From: Wukongibacter sp050859025
Lineage (GTDB): Bacteria; Bacillota; Clostridia; Peptostreptococcales; Caminicellaceae
Direction of reading: 5' to 3'
Length of the DNA stretch: 64,000 bases
NCBI RefSeq assembly: GCF_050859025.1
Contig: NZ_CP138200.1
Coordinates: 744,001-808,000, forward strand
Below are positions 50,989 to 59,667 of this stretch, one piece after another (the first letter of the stretch is position 1; each line of letters begins with the position of its first letter). The notes below the pieces were generated by a model. That model did not search any database and was not told where the DNA came from. It saw only the letters and a program-made list of their open reading frames with translations. The translations under genes and the position numbers were made by a program.

Positions 50989-52287
50989 ATGAATGAAAAC
51001 AAAACAAAGATAATAGTTCCCTATGGTGATAAAAGCTTAGATGCTTTCATTCCTACCTCATCTTTCGTTTTTGAAGGAAAATTAAAGAAATTTCCTTCAA
51101 TGAAGAATTTTGAGGATACACTTTTGGAAAGATTAGATAATCCAACGGGTTGCGAAGCATTAAAGGATCAAGTTAAAAAAGATAGCAAGATATTAATCCT
51201 AATAGATGATAATACAAGGGTTACACCAGTAAATAGAATACTTCCGGTATTAATAAAATATTTAACTGATTCAGGAGTACCCATAGCAAATATTGAAATA
51301 TTAATAGCCATAGGTACACATAGATTGATGACAGAGAAAGAAATCATCGAAAAGGTTGGTAAAGAAATATTTAAAAAAGTCAAAATTTATCAGCATGACT
51401 TTAATGATGAAGATTCTATTGTTGATTTGGGGATTGTTGAAGTTGATGGAATGAAGTTTCCTATCCATGTTAATAGAAAGGTTCAGCAAGTAGATTATAT
51501 TATTGGACTGGGTAATATTATACCTCACTCAGATGCAGGTTTTTCGGGTGGTGGAAAGATTGTTCAGCCTGGAATATGTGGCTCTGCTACAACATCAGCA
51601 ACACACATTGCTGGTGCATTAATGAAAGAGATTCCTTTAGGAAATATTGATAACAACCCTTGCAGAAAGGGGATTGAGAAAGTTGCACGTAAGGTGGGAT
51701 TGAAGTTCATTGTTAATGTGGTAATGACACCAGAGCAGGAGATTGTTGATATCTTCGCAGGGGATTTTGTTAAAGCACATCGTGAGGGTTCTAAGCTGTC
51801 AGCTCAAGTCTATGGAGTAGATATTCCTGTCTTAGCAGATATTGTTATAGTAAGTTCATCACCCTGCGATATTGATTACTGGCAAGCTGAAAAAGGCTTG
51901 GCATCAGCATACTTCAGTGTAAAGGAGAATGGATATATTATATTTGTTGCACCCTGCTTTGAAGGAATGGAGCATAATCACCCTAGATTAAGGGAATGGT
52001 CTCAGATGACATATAAAGAAGCTGAAAAGGCTGTAAAAGAAATACCTTTAGAGGATGCTTGTGCTGATTTAGTAGCCGCAGATGTAGCAATGGCCAATGC
52101 TAGAATTCGAGAAAAGGCCAAAATATTAATTATTACTGAGGGTTTATCTGACGAGGATATAGATATTCTTGGATATGAGAAGTTTGAATCCCTCCAAGAA
52201 GCAGTTGATTATACCTTAAAGGAAATACCAAATGGAAAAGTGGGAGTTTTACCACGAGGTGGAGATTGTTTGCCGGTTTTCAGATAA
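50989..52287 (+). CDS. LarA-like nickel-pincer racemase/epimerase homologue
   Basis: From ATG 50989, behind AGGAGAGGGTG, the protein is 432 residues, the length of LarA. It has DDNTRVTP near residue 70, GTHRLMT near 107 (catalytic His region), PHSDAGFSGGGKIVQPG near 180 with the Lys that carries the pincer cofactor in lactate racemase, and a His shortly after (ATTSATHIAG). LarA relatives racemise lactate, malate and other 2-hydroxy acids. The cofactor genes larB, larC and larE are not in the window. It is probably cotranscribed with the AcnX genes. Confidence 0.88.
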   Translation: MNENKTKIIVPYGDKSLDAFIPTSSFVFEGKLKKFPSMKNFEDTLLERLDNPTGCEALKDQVKKDSKILILIDDNTRVTPVNRILPVLIKYLTDSGVPIANIEILIAIGTHRLMTEKEIIEKVGKEIFKKVKIYQHDFNDEDSIVDLGIVEVDGMKFPIHVNRKVQQVDYIIGLGNIIPHSDAGFSGGGKIVQPGICGSATTSATHIAGALMKEIPLGNIDNNPCRKGIEKVARKVGLKFIVNVVMTPEQEIVDIFAGDFVKAHREGSKLSAQVYGVDIPVLADIVIVSSSPCDIDYWQAEKGLASAYFSVKENGYIIFVAPCFEGMEHNHPRLREWSQMTYKEAEKAVKEIPLEDACADLVAADVAMANARIREKAKILIITEGLSDEDIDILGYEKFESLQEAVDYTLKEIPNGKVGVLPRGGDCLPVFR

Positions 52288-52439
52288 TAATTTTAAGAAA
52301 TTAGTAGACGTTTTATTTATTGCAGTGGCTACGACATTTAAGACTGGAGCAGTTTTTTCTAATAGAGCTAAATCCAAACAATTATTAAAGCTATTAAAAA
52401 GATTGTTGCAGAAATTCCTAGTTTCGTATAAAATTAAAT

Positions 52440-52543
52440 TATATAGAACGTACTTATAAATCTATATTTTGATTTTTTGAATAGCCAATGATTCAAGGCT
52501 TTTCAGGGAATCAAAATGTAAAAGATTTATTACGATTTCTATA
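52440..52543. repeat. Palindromic repeat B2, inverted orientation
   Basis: A 104-bp copy beginning TATATAGAACGTACTTATAA and ending ATTACGATTTCTATA. It lies just before the cobalamin riboswitch and is inverted relative to B1 and B3. Confidence 0.75.
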
Positions 52544-52574
52544 ATGAAGTTATAAATATAGATAATGTAAAAAA

Positions 52575-52830
52575 ATTTTTAGGTGCCTTACTTCTGTTTT
52601 AAGCAATAAAAGAATTAGGGAGAATAGGGAATGAAGTTAAAATCTTCAGCGGACCCACCACTGTAATGGGAAGCTTTTAGACATTATGCCACTGTTTGAG
52701 GTTTAAAACGGGAAGGCGTCTAGAGGTGTTGATCCAAAGCCAGGAGACCTGCCTATAATTTGATAATACATGAGTGACGGTAAAGTTCATGGTTTGTTTA
52801 CTATGTAAGCAAGCTATGAACTTTTTATTT
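52575..52830 (+). promoter_or_regulatory. Cobalamin riboswitch with terminator
   Basis: Conserved cobalamin aptamer parts are in order: AGGTGCC at 52581, AGGGAA-like at 52626, CGGACCCACCACTGTAATGG near 52650 and the B12 box AAGCCAGGAGACCTGCC at 52737-52753. An expression platform follows: AAAGTTCAT near 52783 pairs with ATGAACTTT near 52815, then a T-rich tract. Adenosylcobalamin binding would favour termination before cobT. Confidence 0.92.
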
Positions 52831-52834
52831 TTGT

Positions 52835-52938
52835 TATAAAAGTCGTAATAAATCCTTTACATTTTGATTCCTTTGAAAGCCCTGAAACTGTGGCTATTCA
52901 ATAAATAAAAATGTAGATTTATAAGTGTGTTATATATA
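52835..52938. repeat. Palindromic repeat B3 in the cobT leader
   Basis: A 104-bp copy from TATAAAAGTCGTAATAAATC to ATTTATAAGTGTGTTATATA. It begins directly after the riboswitch terminator and is inverted relative to B2, so the riboswitch is bracketed by an inverted pair. Confidence 0.75.
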
Positions 52939-53103
52939 ATAAAAACCTTGATATATCGAATTATTTCGTGTTGGTAGGTCTTTGAGAACGGTTGTTGGGA
53001 AAAACTGCTTATTATTAGAAGTATAGTAGGCAAGACTATGTGAAATTGTAAAAAGTAGATAAATATATCTACAATGAAGAATTTAATAAGGGAGGATTAT
53101 TAA

Positions 53104-54153
53104 ATGGAATTACTGAGACAAACTTTAGAGAAAATTGGTAACCTTTATGATAATGCTATGGAAGAATCTAGGAATAGAGTTGATAATCTAATAAAGCCCA
53201 AAGGGAGTCTTGGAAAACTAGAAGAAATAGTTGTGAGGCTATCAGGAATTACTGGAGAGCTATTTCCAAAGGTGGACAATAAAGCAGTTATAGTGATGGC
53301 AGGAGATCATGGTGTATATGAAGAAGGCGTAGCGCCTGATCCTCAAATACTTACAGCTGTTCAAGCCTGTAACTTTCCAAAGGGTATAACTGGTGTATGT
53401 GCCTTGGCAAAGCAAGCTAAGGCCGATGTGATTGCTGTTGATGTTGGAATAGCTGCTGATTTAGATGAACCGAGGGTAATAAATAGAAAAATAAAGTATG
53501 GAACTAATAATATGGCAAAGGGACCTGCCATGACAAGGGAGGATGCAATTAAAGCCTTGGAAGTGGGTATTGAAATAGCTACTGAGGAAATAAAAAAAGG
53601 TAGGAATCTTCTTACTACTGGAGAAATGGGGATAGGAAATACTACCCCAAGTGCTGCTATAGTTTCGGTTTTAGGAGGGTACGATCCATGTGAGATTGCT
53701 GGAAGGGGAGCAGGATTACCAGTTGAGAGACTAGTCCATAAAGCAAAGGTAATTAAGAGATCCATTGAGGTTAATAAGCCCGATGTTAAGGATGGAATAG
53801 ATGTGTTATCTAAGGTAGGTGGATTTGAAATTGGTGCTATGGCAGGGGTCATGCTTGCGGGATCTGCAAACAGGATACCAGTTGTGGTAGATGGATTTAT
53901 AGCCACAGCCGCTGCACTACTTGCATGTACCATAGAACCAAAGGTAAAAAATTACTTATTTGCTTCCCATGCTTCTATGGAAAAGGGTGCAGCTAGGGCT
54001 TCTAAACTTTTAGGATTAGAACCAATGCTAAATATGGATATGAGGTTGGGAGAAGGAACTGGAGCTGTTTTAACATTTAACTTGATAGAAGCTGCAGTTT
54101 ATATGAATAATGAGATGATTACCTTTGAGGAGGCGGGAATAATAAGGGATTAA
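53104..54153 (+). CDS. cobT: Nicotinate-nucleotide--dimethylbenzimidazole phosphoribosyltransferase
   Basis: The 349-residue protein has the family length. Motifs are KPKGSLGKLE near residue 32, MAGDHGVYEEGVAP near 68, GEMGIGNTTPSAAI near 173 and the C-terminal FEEAGI with the catalytic Glu. It activates the lower ligand base for cobalamin assembly. The ATG follows AAGGGAGGATTATTA. It stands alone with a cobalamin riboswitch 270 bp upstream, which supports the assignment. Confidence 0.97.
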   Translation: MELLRQTLEKIGNLYDNAMEESRNRVDNLIKPKGSLGKLEEIVVRLSGITGELFPKVDNKAVIVMAGDHGVYEEGVAPDPQILTAVQACNFPKGITGVCALAKQAKADVIAVDVGIAADLDEPRVINRKIKYGTNNMAKGPAMTREDAIKALEVGIEIATEEIKKGRNLLTTGEMGIGNTTPSAAIVSVLGGYDPCEIAGRGAGLPVERLVHKAKVIKRSIEVNKPDVKDGIDVLSKVGGFEIGAMAGVMLAGSANRIPVVVDGFIATAAALLACTIEPKVKNYLFASHASMEKGAARASKLLGLEPMLNMDMRLGEGTGAVLTFNLIEAAVYMNNEMITFEEAGIIRD

Positions 54154-54180
54154 TATGGATAAGAAATTGTAAGGTTCGAT

Positions 54181-54229
54181 AAATTTTTGTAAAAAAATGT
54201 AGAAGCATCTATTATTTTCACAAAAATTT
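54181..54229. repeat. Hairpin repeat C3: different stem, same loop
   Basis: AAATTTTTGT at 54181-54190 pairs exactly with ACAAAAATTT at 54220-54229. The 29-nt loop with AATGTAGAAGCATCTATTATT matches the C1 loop in length and nearly in sequence, while the stem bases are wholly different. Confidence 0.6.
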
Positions 54230-54280
54230 ATTCTAAGTCTTAAGGTTATATAACTATAATAAAAAATAATAAATTTATTG

Positions 54281-54320
54281 AGTTACTATAAAGAGCTCCA
54301 AATTTATAGTAACTTTTTTT
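54281..54320 (+). terminator. Terminator after cobT
   Basis: AGTTACTATA and TATAGTAACT form a perfect 10-bp stem followed by seven Ts. Confidence 0.9.
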
Positions 54321-54321
54321 G

Positions 54322-54740
54322 AGCAATTTGTATATATCTAATAAATTGTGAAAAACATACAACATATATAAACTATGTGAACTCTAAAAAAAAAATTTTT
54401 TGTATAATCTCCACATATATTTAAAACAATATTAGGAATTATATGTTAAAAATGGGAAATGACAGTTGATAGAAAGCAAAAAAATATTGTTATGCTATTC
54501 ACAATATATATTTGGTTTTAAGTCTATTTATAAAATCACTATAAAGGTAAAAAAACAAATATATAGAAAAAAATGAATAGTGTGATTTTTACAAAAATAA
54601 TATCAATGATTAATATTGGAAAAGGTGGTGGGATAATTAGATTAGATTTAAAGGCAGAGGTGAATAATGGGAATTAAACTTTTTTACCTTTGATTGGATT
54701 TTATCTCATAAAATAATCTCAAATAATAGGGGGAAAGAAA
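54322..54740. other. AT-rich spacer before the nucleobase permease
   Basis: No gene is visible. I looked for a purine riboswitch and did not find its conserved loop sequences. Confidence 0.3.
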
Positions 54741-56090
54741 ATGGAAGATAACAGGAAGATTAAGTCTTGCTCAGAAATTATTTATAAGATTGATGACAAA
54801 CCACCTATTCAAATTAGTATTCTTTTAGCATTTCAGCATATTATGGCAGCATTTGGAGGGATAGTAGCAGTACCTCTAGTAGTTGGTGGAACATTAGGTC
54901 TACCAGTAAATGAGTTGGCTTTTCTAGTTAGTGCAGCTTTATTTGCTGCAGGAATTGCTACATTTATTCAAGCTAAGGGGGTCGGAAAAGTAGGCGCAAG
55001 AGTTGCATGTGTAATGGGAACTGATTTCACCTTTGTTGGGCCTTCTATAGCTGTTGGAGCAACAATGGGGCTTCCAGGAATATTTGGAGCAACAATACTT
55101 GGATCATTTGTAGAAATTATTCTTAGTCGTTTTATTAAACCCCTGAGAAGATTTTTTCCACCAATAGTTACTGGAACAGTGGTAATGCTAATTGGGCTTA
55201 CATTACTTCCGGTATCAATAGATTGGGCGGCCGGTGGTTATGGGGCTACTGACTATGGGAGTTTAACCAATGTTGCAGTATCAGTATCGGTTATGGTTGT
55301 AATTATGATGCTTAATAGATATGCTAAAGGAATATTCAGTTCAGCAGCAGTTATTCTAGGACTAATTTTTGGTTATATAATATCTTATCCACTTGGACTA
55401 TTAGATTTTACAGCTATTAAAGATGCTGGATGGATTGCAATACCTACTCCGTTTAAGTATGGAATAACCTTTAGTTTGGTAGCTGTAATTCCATTTATAA
55501 CTGCCTATTTAGTTACCACCATAGAAACGGTAGGATGTTTAATGGCTATAGGTGAAGCCTCTGATAAGGAACTTAGTAGCGAGGAGATTTCAGCCGGTAT
55601 TTTAGCCGATGGAGTTGGAAGTTTTATAGCAGGGTTCTTTAATGCAGGACCAAATACATCCTTTAGCCAGAATGTAGGCTTAATACCTCTAACGAAGGTA
55701 GCAAGTAGGTTTGTAGTAATTATTTCAGGGATAATACTTGTGCTTTTAGGGATATTTCCTAAGTTTGGAGCGCTTATTGCGATAATGCCCAATCCAGTAT
55801 TAGGAGGAGCAGGTATAATAATGTTTGGAATGGTGGCAGCGGCAGGGATAAAAACTATAAAAAATATTCCGCTCAACAATAGAAATATGCTTATACTCGC
55901 GATTTCATTAGGCATAGGACTAGGTGTTACGGTAAGACCTGACTTCCTAAAGTATCTACCTAATGTACTAAAGAGCCTATTTTCTTCAGGAATAAGTGCT
56001 GGAACTATAACGGCTTTACTTCTTAATATAGTTCTAAAAGAAGAGTATGTAAAAGAAGATGAAATAGAAGAACAGGCTTTTGAAGGCTAA
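54741..56090 (+). CDS. NCS2-family nucleobase:cation symporter (xanthine/uracil-type permease)
   Basis: The 449-residue protein has about 12-14 membrane segments. Characteristic motifs are AFQHIMAAFGGIVAVPLVVGG near residue 33, TGTVVMLIGLTLLPV near 148, and FNAGPNTSFSQNVGLIPLTKVASR near 300, which is the xanthine-permease-type signature around the substrate-binding site. It imports a purine such as xanthine or urate with a cation. The PucR regulator and folate one-carbon genes downstream support a purine substrate. A terminator follows. Confidence 0.93.
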   Translation: MEDNRKIKSCSEIIYKIDDKPPIQISILLAFQHIMAAFGGIVAVPLVVGGTLGLPVNELAFLVSAALFAAGIATFIQAKGVGKVGARVACVMGTDFTFVGPSIAVGATMGLPGIFGATILGSFVEIILSRFIKPLRRFFPPIVTGTVVMLIGLTLLPVSIDWAAGGYGATDYGSLTNVAVSVSVMVVIMMLNRYAKGIFSSAAVILGLIFGYIISYPLGLLDFTAIKDAGWIAIPTPFKYGITFSLVAVIPFITAYLVTTIETVGCLMAIGEASDKELSSEEISAGILADGVGSFIAGFFNAGPNTSFSQNVGLIPLTKVASRFVVIISGIILVLLGIFPKFGALIAIMPNPVLGGAGIIMFGMVAAAGIKTIKNIPLNNRNMLILAISLGIGLGVTVRPDFLKYLPNVLKSLFSSGISAGTITALLLNIVLKEEYVKEDEIEEQAFEG

Positions 56091-56113
56091 TGAGTTAAAA
56101 AACTATATGAAAG

Positions 56114-56142
56114 AAGGGATTCGCTGTTGCGAATCCCTTTTT
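56114..56142 (+). terminator. Terminator after the nucleobase permease
   Basis: AAGGGATTCG and CGAATCCCTT pair around a short loop, followed by Ts. Confidence 0.9.
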
Positions 56143-56487
56143 CTAATTTGTAAATTATATACAAAAATTTAAAGAAAATATTGAATTTTAATTAAATAAG
56201 GCATTGATAATCAAATGAAAAGAGCTGTTGTTTGTAGAAATTATACAAATAAACATGGAAAAGAAGCTATTTTTATTGTTCAATATTGTTAAATTACTTC
56301 AAAAGGATGAAGGAATTTTCAGATTTTTTAAGAAGTATTATATAAAACATAATGAAAGTAATCAATTGTATTTTAAGGATATTTAGTTTTGCTAGAGCTT
56401 TAATCTAAACGCAGATTCTTCATGGTGAATATAGAATATACAAGTAATTTCTATGAATAATCTATGTTAGGGTAAGGGGGGGACATT
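56143..56487. other. Spacer before pucR with inverted repeat E2
   Basis: AGATTCTTCATGG at 56413 and CTATGAATAATCT at 56451 form an imperfect inverted repeat like the one at 13662. It ends about 25 bp before the PucR start and could be a dispersed repeat or an operator. Nothing else is evident. Confidence 0.4.
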
Positions 56488-58152
56488 TTGTTAAAAGAAA
56501 CAGGTATTACTCTTAAGGAGGCTTTGGAAATGGATTGTCTTAAAACCTGTAAATTGATTGCAGGCTTTGAGGGCTATAATAATGTTATCTATAGAGTTAA
56601 TATTATGGCCGATTCTGAGATCCTTGATTGGGTTAGTGAAGATGAACTTTTACTAACTACAGCATATTTTTTTAAAACTGCGGAAATTGAAAAGCAACTT
56701 GAGTTTATCAGAGAGCTTAAAAGGAAAAGACTAGCAGGGATAGCAATAAAAATATATCCCTATTTAAAAAGACTACCGAAGGAAGTAATAGATTTAGCAA
56801 ATGAATTAAAATTTCCGATTATAGATTTAGACTATGAAATACCCTTTACTGATATAATGAGCCCAATATTTAAGAAAATATTTAATAAGCAAGCCTTGTT
56901 ACTCCAGAAAGTTGAGGAACTCCATAAAAACTTAATGAATATAATCCTCCGAGGTGGAGATGCCAAGGATATTGTTATTACATTGTCTAGAATAGTAGGC
57001 AATCCAATCTTAGTTAAGAATTATCATTTCGACGACCTTATATATGATGATGAATTTTTTCCCTTTGATTATGACGAATTTATAATGAATGTTGAGAAAT
57101 TTTTAAACAATAATATGTATAACCAAAACTTATCTAAAACATATTCATTTAAGATTAAGATTAAAGACAAAACCCATGATGTGATAATGGTACCCATTGT
57201 AGTAAGAAACAATATCTTTGGCCATGTCGTAGCAGTAGCGTCTGAAAAAAGTATAACAAGCTTTGATATTGCATCAATTGAAAGAGCTTCTACAATTATG
57301 GCTGTAGAGTTCTTAAAGAGAATCTCAGTTCAAGATGTTGAAAATAGATATACAGCCGAGTTCTTTGAGGATCTTATTTCATTAGACAAGATAAGAAAGG
57401 AAAAGGCCATTGAAAGAGCAAAGTTTTATAAATTTGATTATAAGGCATTCTACAATATAATTAATATATATTTTGATAATAAAACACCTAGTATCGGTGA
57501 TGAATATGATTTTAATCAATATAAAAATAAGGGTATTCACCTTATAAATCAAATCTGTAAAAACCAAGAGTCTAAATATTTGATTACAAGTAAAGGAAAA
57601 AGTATCATAATCATGTTTATGTGGAAGGAACAGAAAAATCTAAAGAAAGAGTTAGATAAGATAGTTGAGGATATTGATAAATCAATTAATGAAAAAATGG
57701 GCTTTACAAAGTATAGTATAGGAATTGGAAGGGTATATAAAGGAATAGAGAACGTTTATAAGAGTCTTAAGGATGCTGATAAAGCAATAGAAGCGAGAAA
57801 AACATATATAAATGAAACTATTATTGACTTCGATAATCTCGGTATATATAAAATCTTTTGCCATGATAATCTAAGAGACGAGTTATTAAAGTTTTACAAA
57901 TCTACGCTATTTCCACTATGTCAGTATGATGCAAAGAGGGATACCGAGCTAGTGAAAACCCTAGAGGTCTATTTTGAAACTAATGGGAACTTAAAGAAAA
58001 TGTCGGAGCATCTTTATACCCACTATAATACAATTTTGTATAGAATCAATAGAATACATGAAATTACAAATATGAATCTAGACGATGAGCATGATAGATT
58101 CAATCTAGAAACTGCACTTAAAATAAAACGGATTATGGGAATTGAAATTTAA
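56488..58152 (+). CDS. PucR-family transcriptional regulator
   Basis: The 554-residue protein has an N-terminal PucR domain (about 5-125, with ADSEILDWVSEDELLLTTAY) and a C-terminal CdaR/PucR helix-turn-helix (LEVYFETNGNLKKMSEHLYTHYNTILYRINRI near 500). A GGDEF-like middle region lies around 310-450. PucR regulates purine use in B. subtilis. The start is TTG behind GGGGGG. It lies between the permease and the one-carbon genes, its likely targets. Confidence 0.92.
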   Translation: MLKETGITLKEALEMDCLKTCKLIAGFEGYNNVIYRVNIMADSEILDWVSEDELLLTTAYFFKTAEIEKQLEFIRELKRKRLAGIAIKIYPYLKRLPKEVIDLANELKFPIIDLDYEIPFTDIMSPIFKKIFNKQALLLQKVEELHKNLMNIILRGGDAKDIVITLSRIVGNPILVKNYHFDDLIYDDEFFPFDYDEFIMNVEKFLNNNMYNQNLSKTYSFKIKIKDKTHDVIMVPIVVRNNIFGHVVAVASEKSITSFDIASIERASTIMAVEFLKRISVQDVENRYTAEFFEDLISLDKIRKEKAIERAKFYKFDYKAFYNIINIYFDNKTPSIGDEYDFNQYKNKGIHLINQICKNQESKYLITSKGKSIIIMFMWKEQKNLKKELDKIVEDIDKSINEKMGFTKYSIGIGRVYKGIENVYKSLKDADKAIEARKTYINETIIDFDNLGIYKIFCHDNLRDELLKFYKSTLFPLCQYDAKRDTELVKTLEVYFETNGNLKKMSEHLYTHYNTILYRINRIHEITNMNLDDEHDRFNLETALKIKRIMGIEI

Positions 58153-58245
58153 TAAGTTTGTAGAGAAATAATATATATTTTACCGACCATTTCTGTTATC
58201 TTGATAAAAGGGATACTAGATAAAAAAGTAAGTGGAGGTTGTGAA

Positions 58246-58884
58246 ATGAAATTAGTGGAAAAAACTGTAATGGATTTTGTGAATGCTGTTGAGAGTAAGG
58301 AACCAGCTCCAGGCGGTGGTAGTGTGGCGGCTCTAGGAGGATCACTTGGAGTAGCTCTAACAGCTATGGTAGGGAACTTGACAATAGGTAGAAAGAAATT
58401 TAACGAATTAGACGAAGAAGTTAAGGACAAATTTGAAAAGGCTTTTAACGAAACAATAGATATTAAAGAAAGTCTATTAGAAATAATAGATGAAGATACA
58501 GAAGCTTTTAATCAGGTTATGGCGGCCTTTAAGATGCCAAAGGAAACGGAAGAAGAAAAGAGTAGGAGAAAAGCAGCTATAAATGAGGCAACGAGCTTAG
58601 CAATGAATGTACCTTTAAAGGCAGCTGAAGAATGTCTTAAGATATTAAAGCTACAAGAAGTTTTTGCTCAATATGGAAATAGAAATGCTATAACAGATGT
58701 TGGAGTAGGGGCTCTAATGGCATACTCTGGACTTGAAGGAGCATTGCTTAACGTGAAGGTAAATCTAGGAGGCCTCGATGATGAAGAGCTTGTAAATAAT
58801 ATACAAGCTAAATGTGATAGTATACTAAAGGAAGGTAAAGAGCTTTTAGAGGCAACTTTAAAAGTGGTTTATAGCAAGATATAA
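58246..58884 (+). CDS. fchA: Formimidoyl-tetrahydrofolate cyclodeaminase
   Basis: From ATG 58246, behind GGAGG, the protein is 212 residues. It has the FTCD C-terminal-type motif PAPGGGSVAALGGSLGVAL near residue 20 and a helical fold. It converts formimino-THF to methenyl-THF and ammonia. A separate formiminotransferase gene is at 59912. It fits the purine fermentation route in which formiminoglycine donates its formimino group to THF. Confidence 0.94.
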   Translation: MKLVEKTVMDFVNAVESKEPAPGGGSVAALGGSLGVALTAMVGNLTIGRKKFNELDEEVKDKFEKAFNETIDIKESLLEIIDEDTEAFNQVMAAFKMPKETEEEKSRRKAAINEATSLAMNVPLKAAEECLKILKLQEVFAQYGNRNAITDVGVGALMAYSGLEGALLNVKVNLGGLDDEELVNNIQAKCDSILKEGKELLEATLKVVYSKI

Positions 58885-58887
58885 CCT

Positions 58888-58923
58888 AAAAAAGATTAAG
58901 CTTATATAGGCTTAATCTTTTTT
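58888..58923. terminator. Bidirectional terminator between fchA and the cyclase-family gene
   Basis: AAAAAAGATTAAGC and GCTTAATCTTTTTT are complementary and lie between convergent genes. Confidence 0.88.
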
Positions 58924-58971
58924 AGTGAATTGAAAATTTTTTCTAATTTAACCTAGCTGTTAGAAGCTATT

Positions 58972-59667
58972 TTACTCTTCTACCAAGGCTACAGCCCTGA
59001 TTGGAGAACCCGATCCATCTCGTATCTTTAAAGGCAGTCCCATATAGAGAAATCTTTTATTAACGATCTGGTCCAAATTACAGAGATTTTCGGTATTTGA
59101 AATATGGTATTCACCACAGACTAAGTGACCAGAAAAATCTAGATCGTCCGGGTGATCGATTGCAGGTGCATCAACACCTATATTGACTACGCCCTGCTCT
59201 GCCAACCATTTTGCGGCATCATAGCTTAAACCTGTATATTCAGTTTGCCATTTGTCGGTTCCAAAATTTCTATCGTGGTGACCAGTATAAAGAAGAACTA
59301 TATCACCTTTCATTATTTCCTGTCCTGATTTTCTTACGGCCTCATCTAAATCCTTTTGTCCAATATATCTACTTGCAGGTATATGGGATAGATCTATACA
59401 AATTGCACTTCCCCAGAAGTATTCCATAGGCATTTTATCTATAGTTGCTCCCTTAGGATTATACTCCCATACTGCATCGCAATGGGTACCGCCGTGTTCG
59501 CTAATAAGCAAATTCCTTGCTGAAAAGCCTAGTTTTTTACTTCCAGTTAACTTCATGTTTTCCTCATGGGTCATGTTAACCATTATAAATGTAGGTTGGT
59601 GCATAGGAAAAACTGACATTCCTTGAAAGATTTCCTGTGAAAGGTCAATTAATTTTAAACCCATCAT
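58972..59667 (-). CDS. Cyclase-family metal-dependent hydrolase (kynurenine formamidase-like)
   Basis: The 231-residue protein has the motif SEHGGTHCDAVWEY near residue 55, in which the H-G-G-T-H-x-D pattern binds metal in the cyclase family. DIVLLYTGHHD near 120 and VGVDAPAIDHP-like GVDAPAIDHPDD near 165 are also typical. Members hydrolyse N-formylkynurenine, isatin or related amides. It is the only minus-strand gene in the purine module, so its link to purine use is by position only. The start behind GGAGGGAATAA may be either of two adjacent ATGs. Confidence 0.88.
   Translation of the reverse strand: MMGLKLIDLSQEIFQGMSVFPMHQPTFIMVNMTHEENMKLTGSKKLGFSARNLLISEHGGTHCDAVWEYNPKGATIDKMPMEYFWGSAICIDLSHIPASRYIGQKDLDEAVRKSGQEIMKGDIVLLYTGHHDRNFGTDKWQTEYTGLSYDAAKWLAEQGVVNIGVDAPAIDHPDDLDFSGHLVCGEYHISNTENLCNLDQIVNKRFLYMGLPLKIRDGSGSPIRAVALVEE

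Noticed and set aside
52283..52431. Protein-like stretch after the LarA-like gene (FKKLVDVLFIAVATTF, then in another frame IIKAIKKIVAEIPSFV)
   Set aside because: It would need a frameshift and lacks a start and ribosome site. It looks like a decayed C-terminal gene fragment, but the match is to no family that I can name and chance is not excluded.
53361..53933. A 190-codon minus-strand open frame opposite cobT
   Set aside because: It is Ser/Pro/Thr-rich, as expected for the complement of Gly/Ala-rich CobT, and has no motif.
54322..54740. Purine riboswitch before the nucleobase permease
   Set aside because: The conserved purine aptamer loop sequences were not found in the upstream region.
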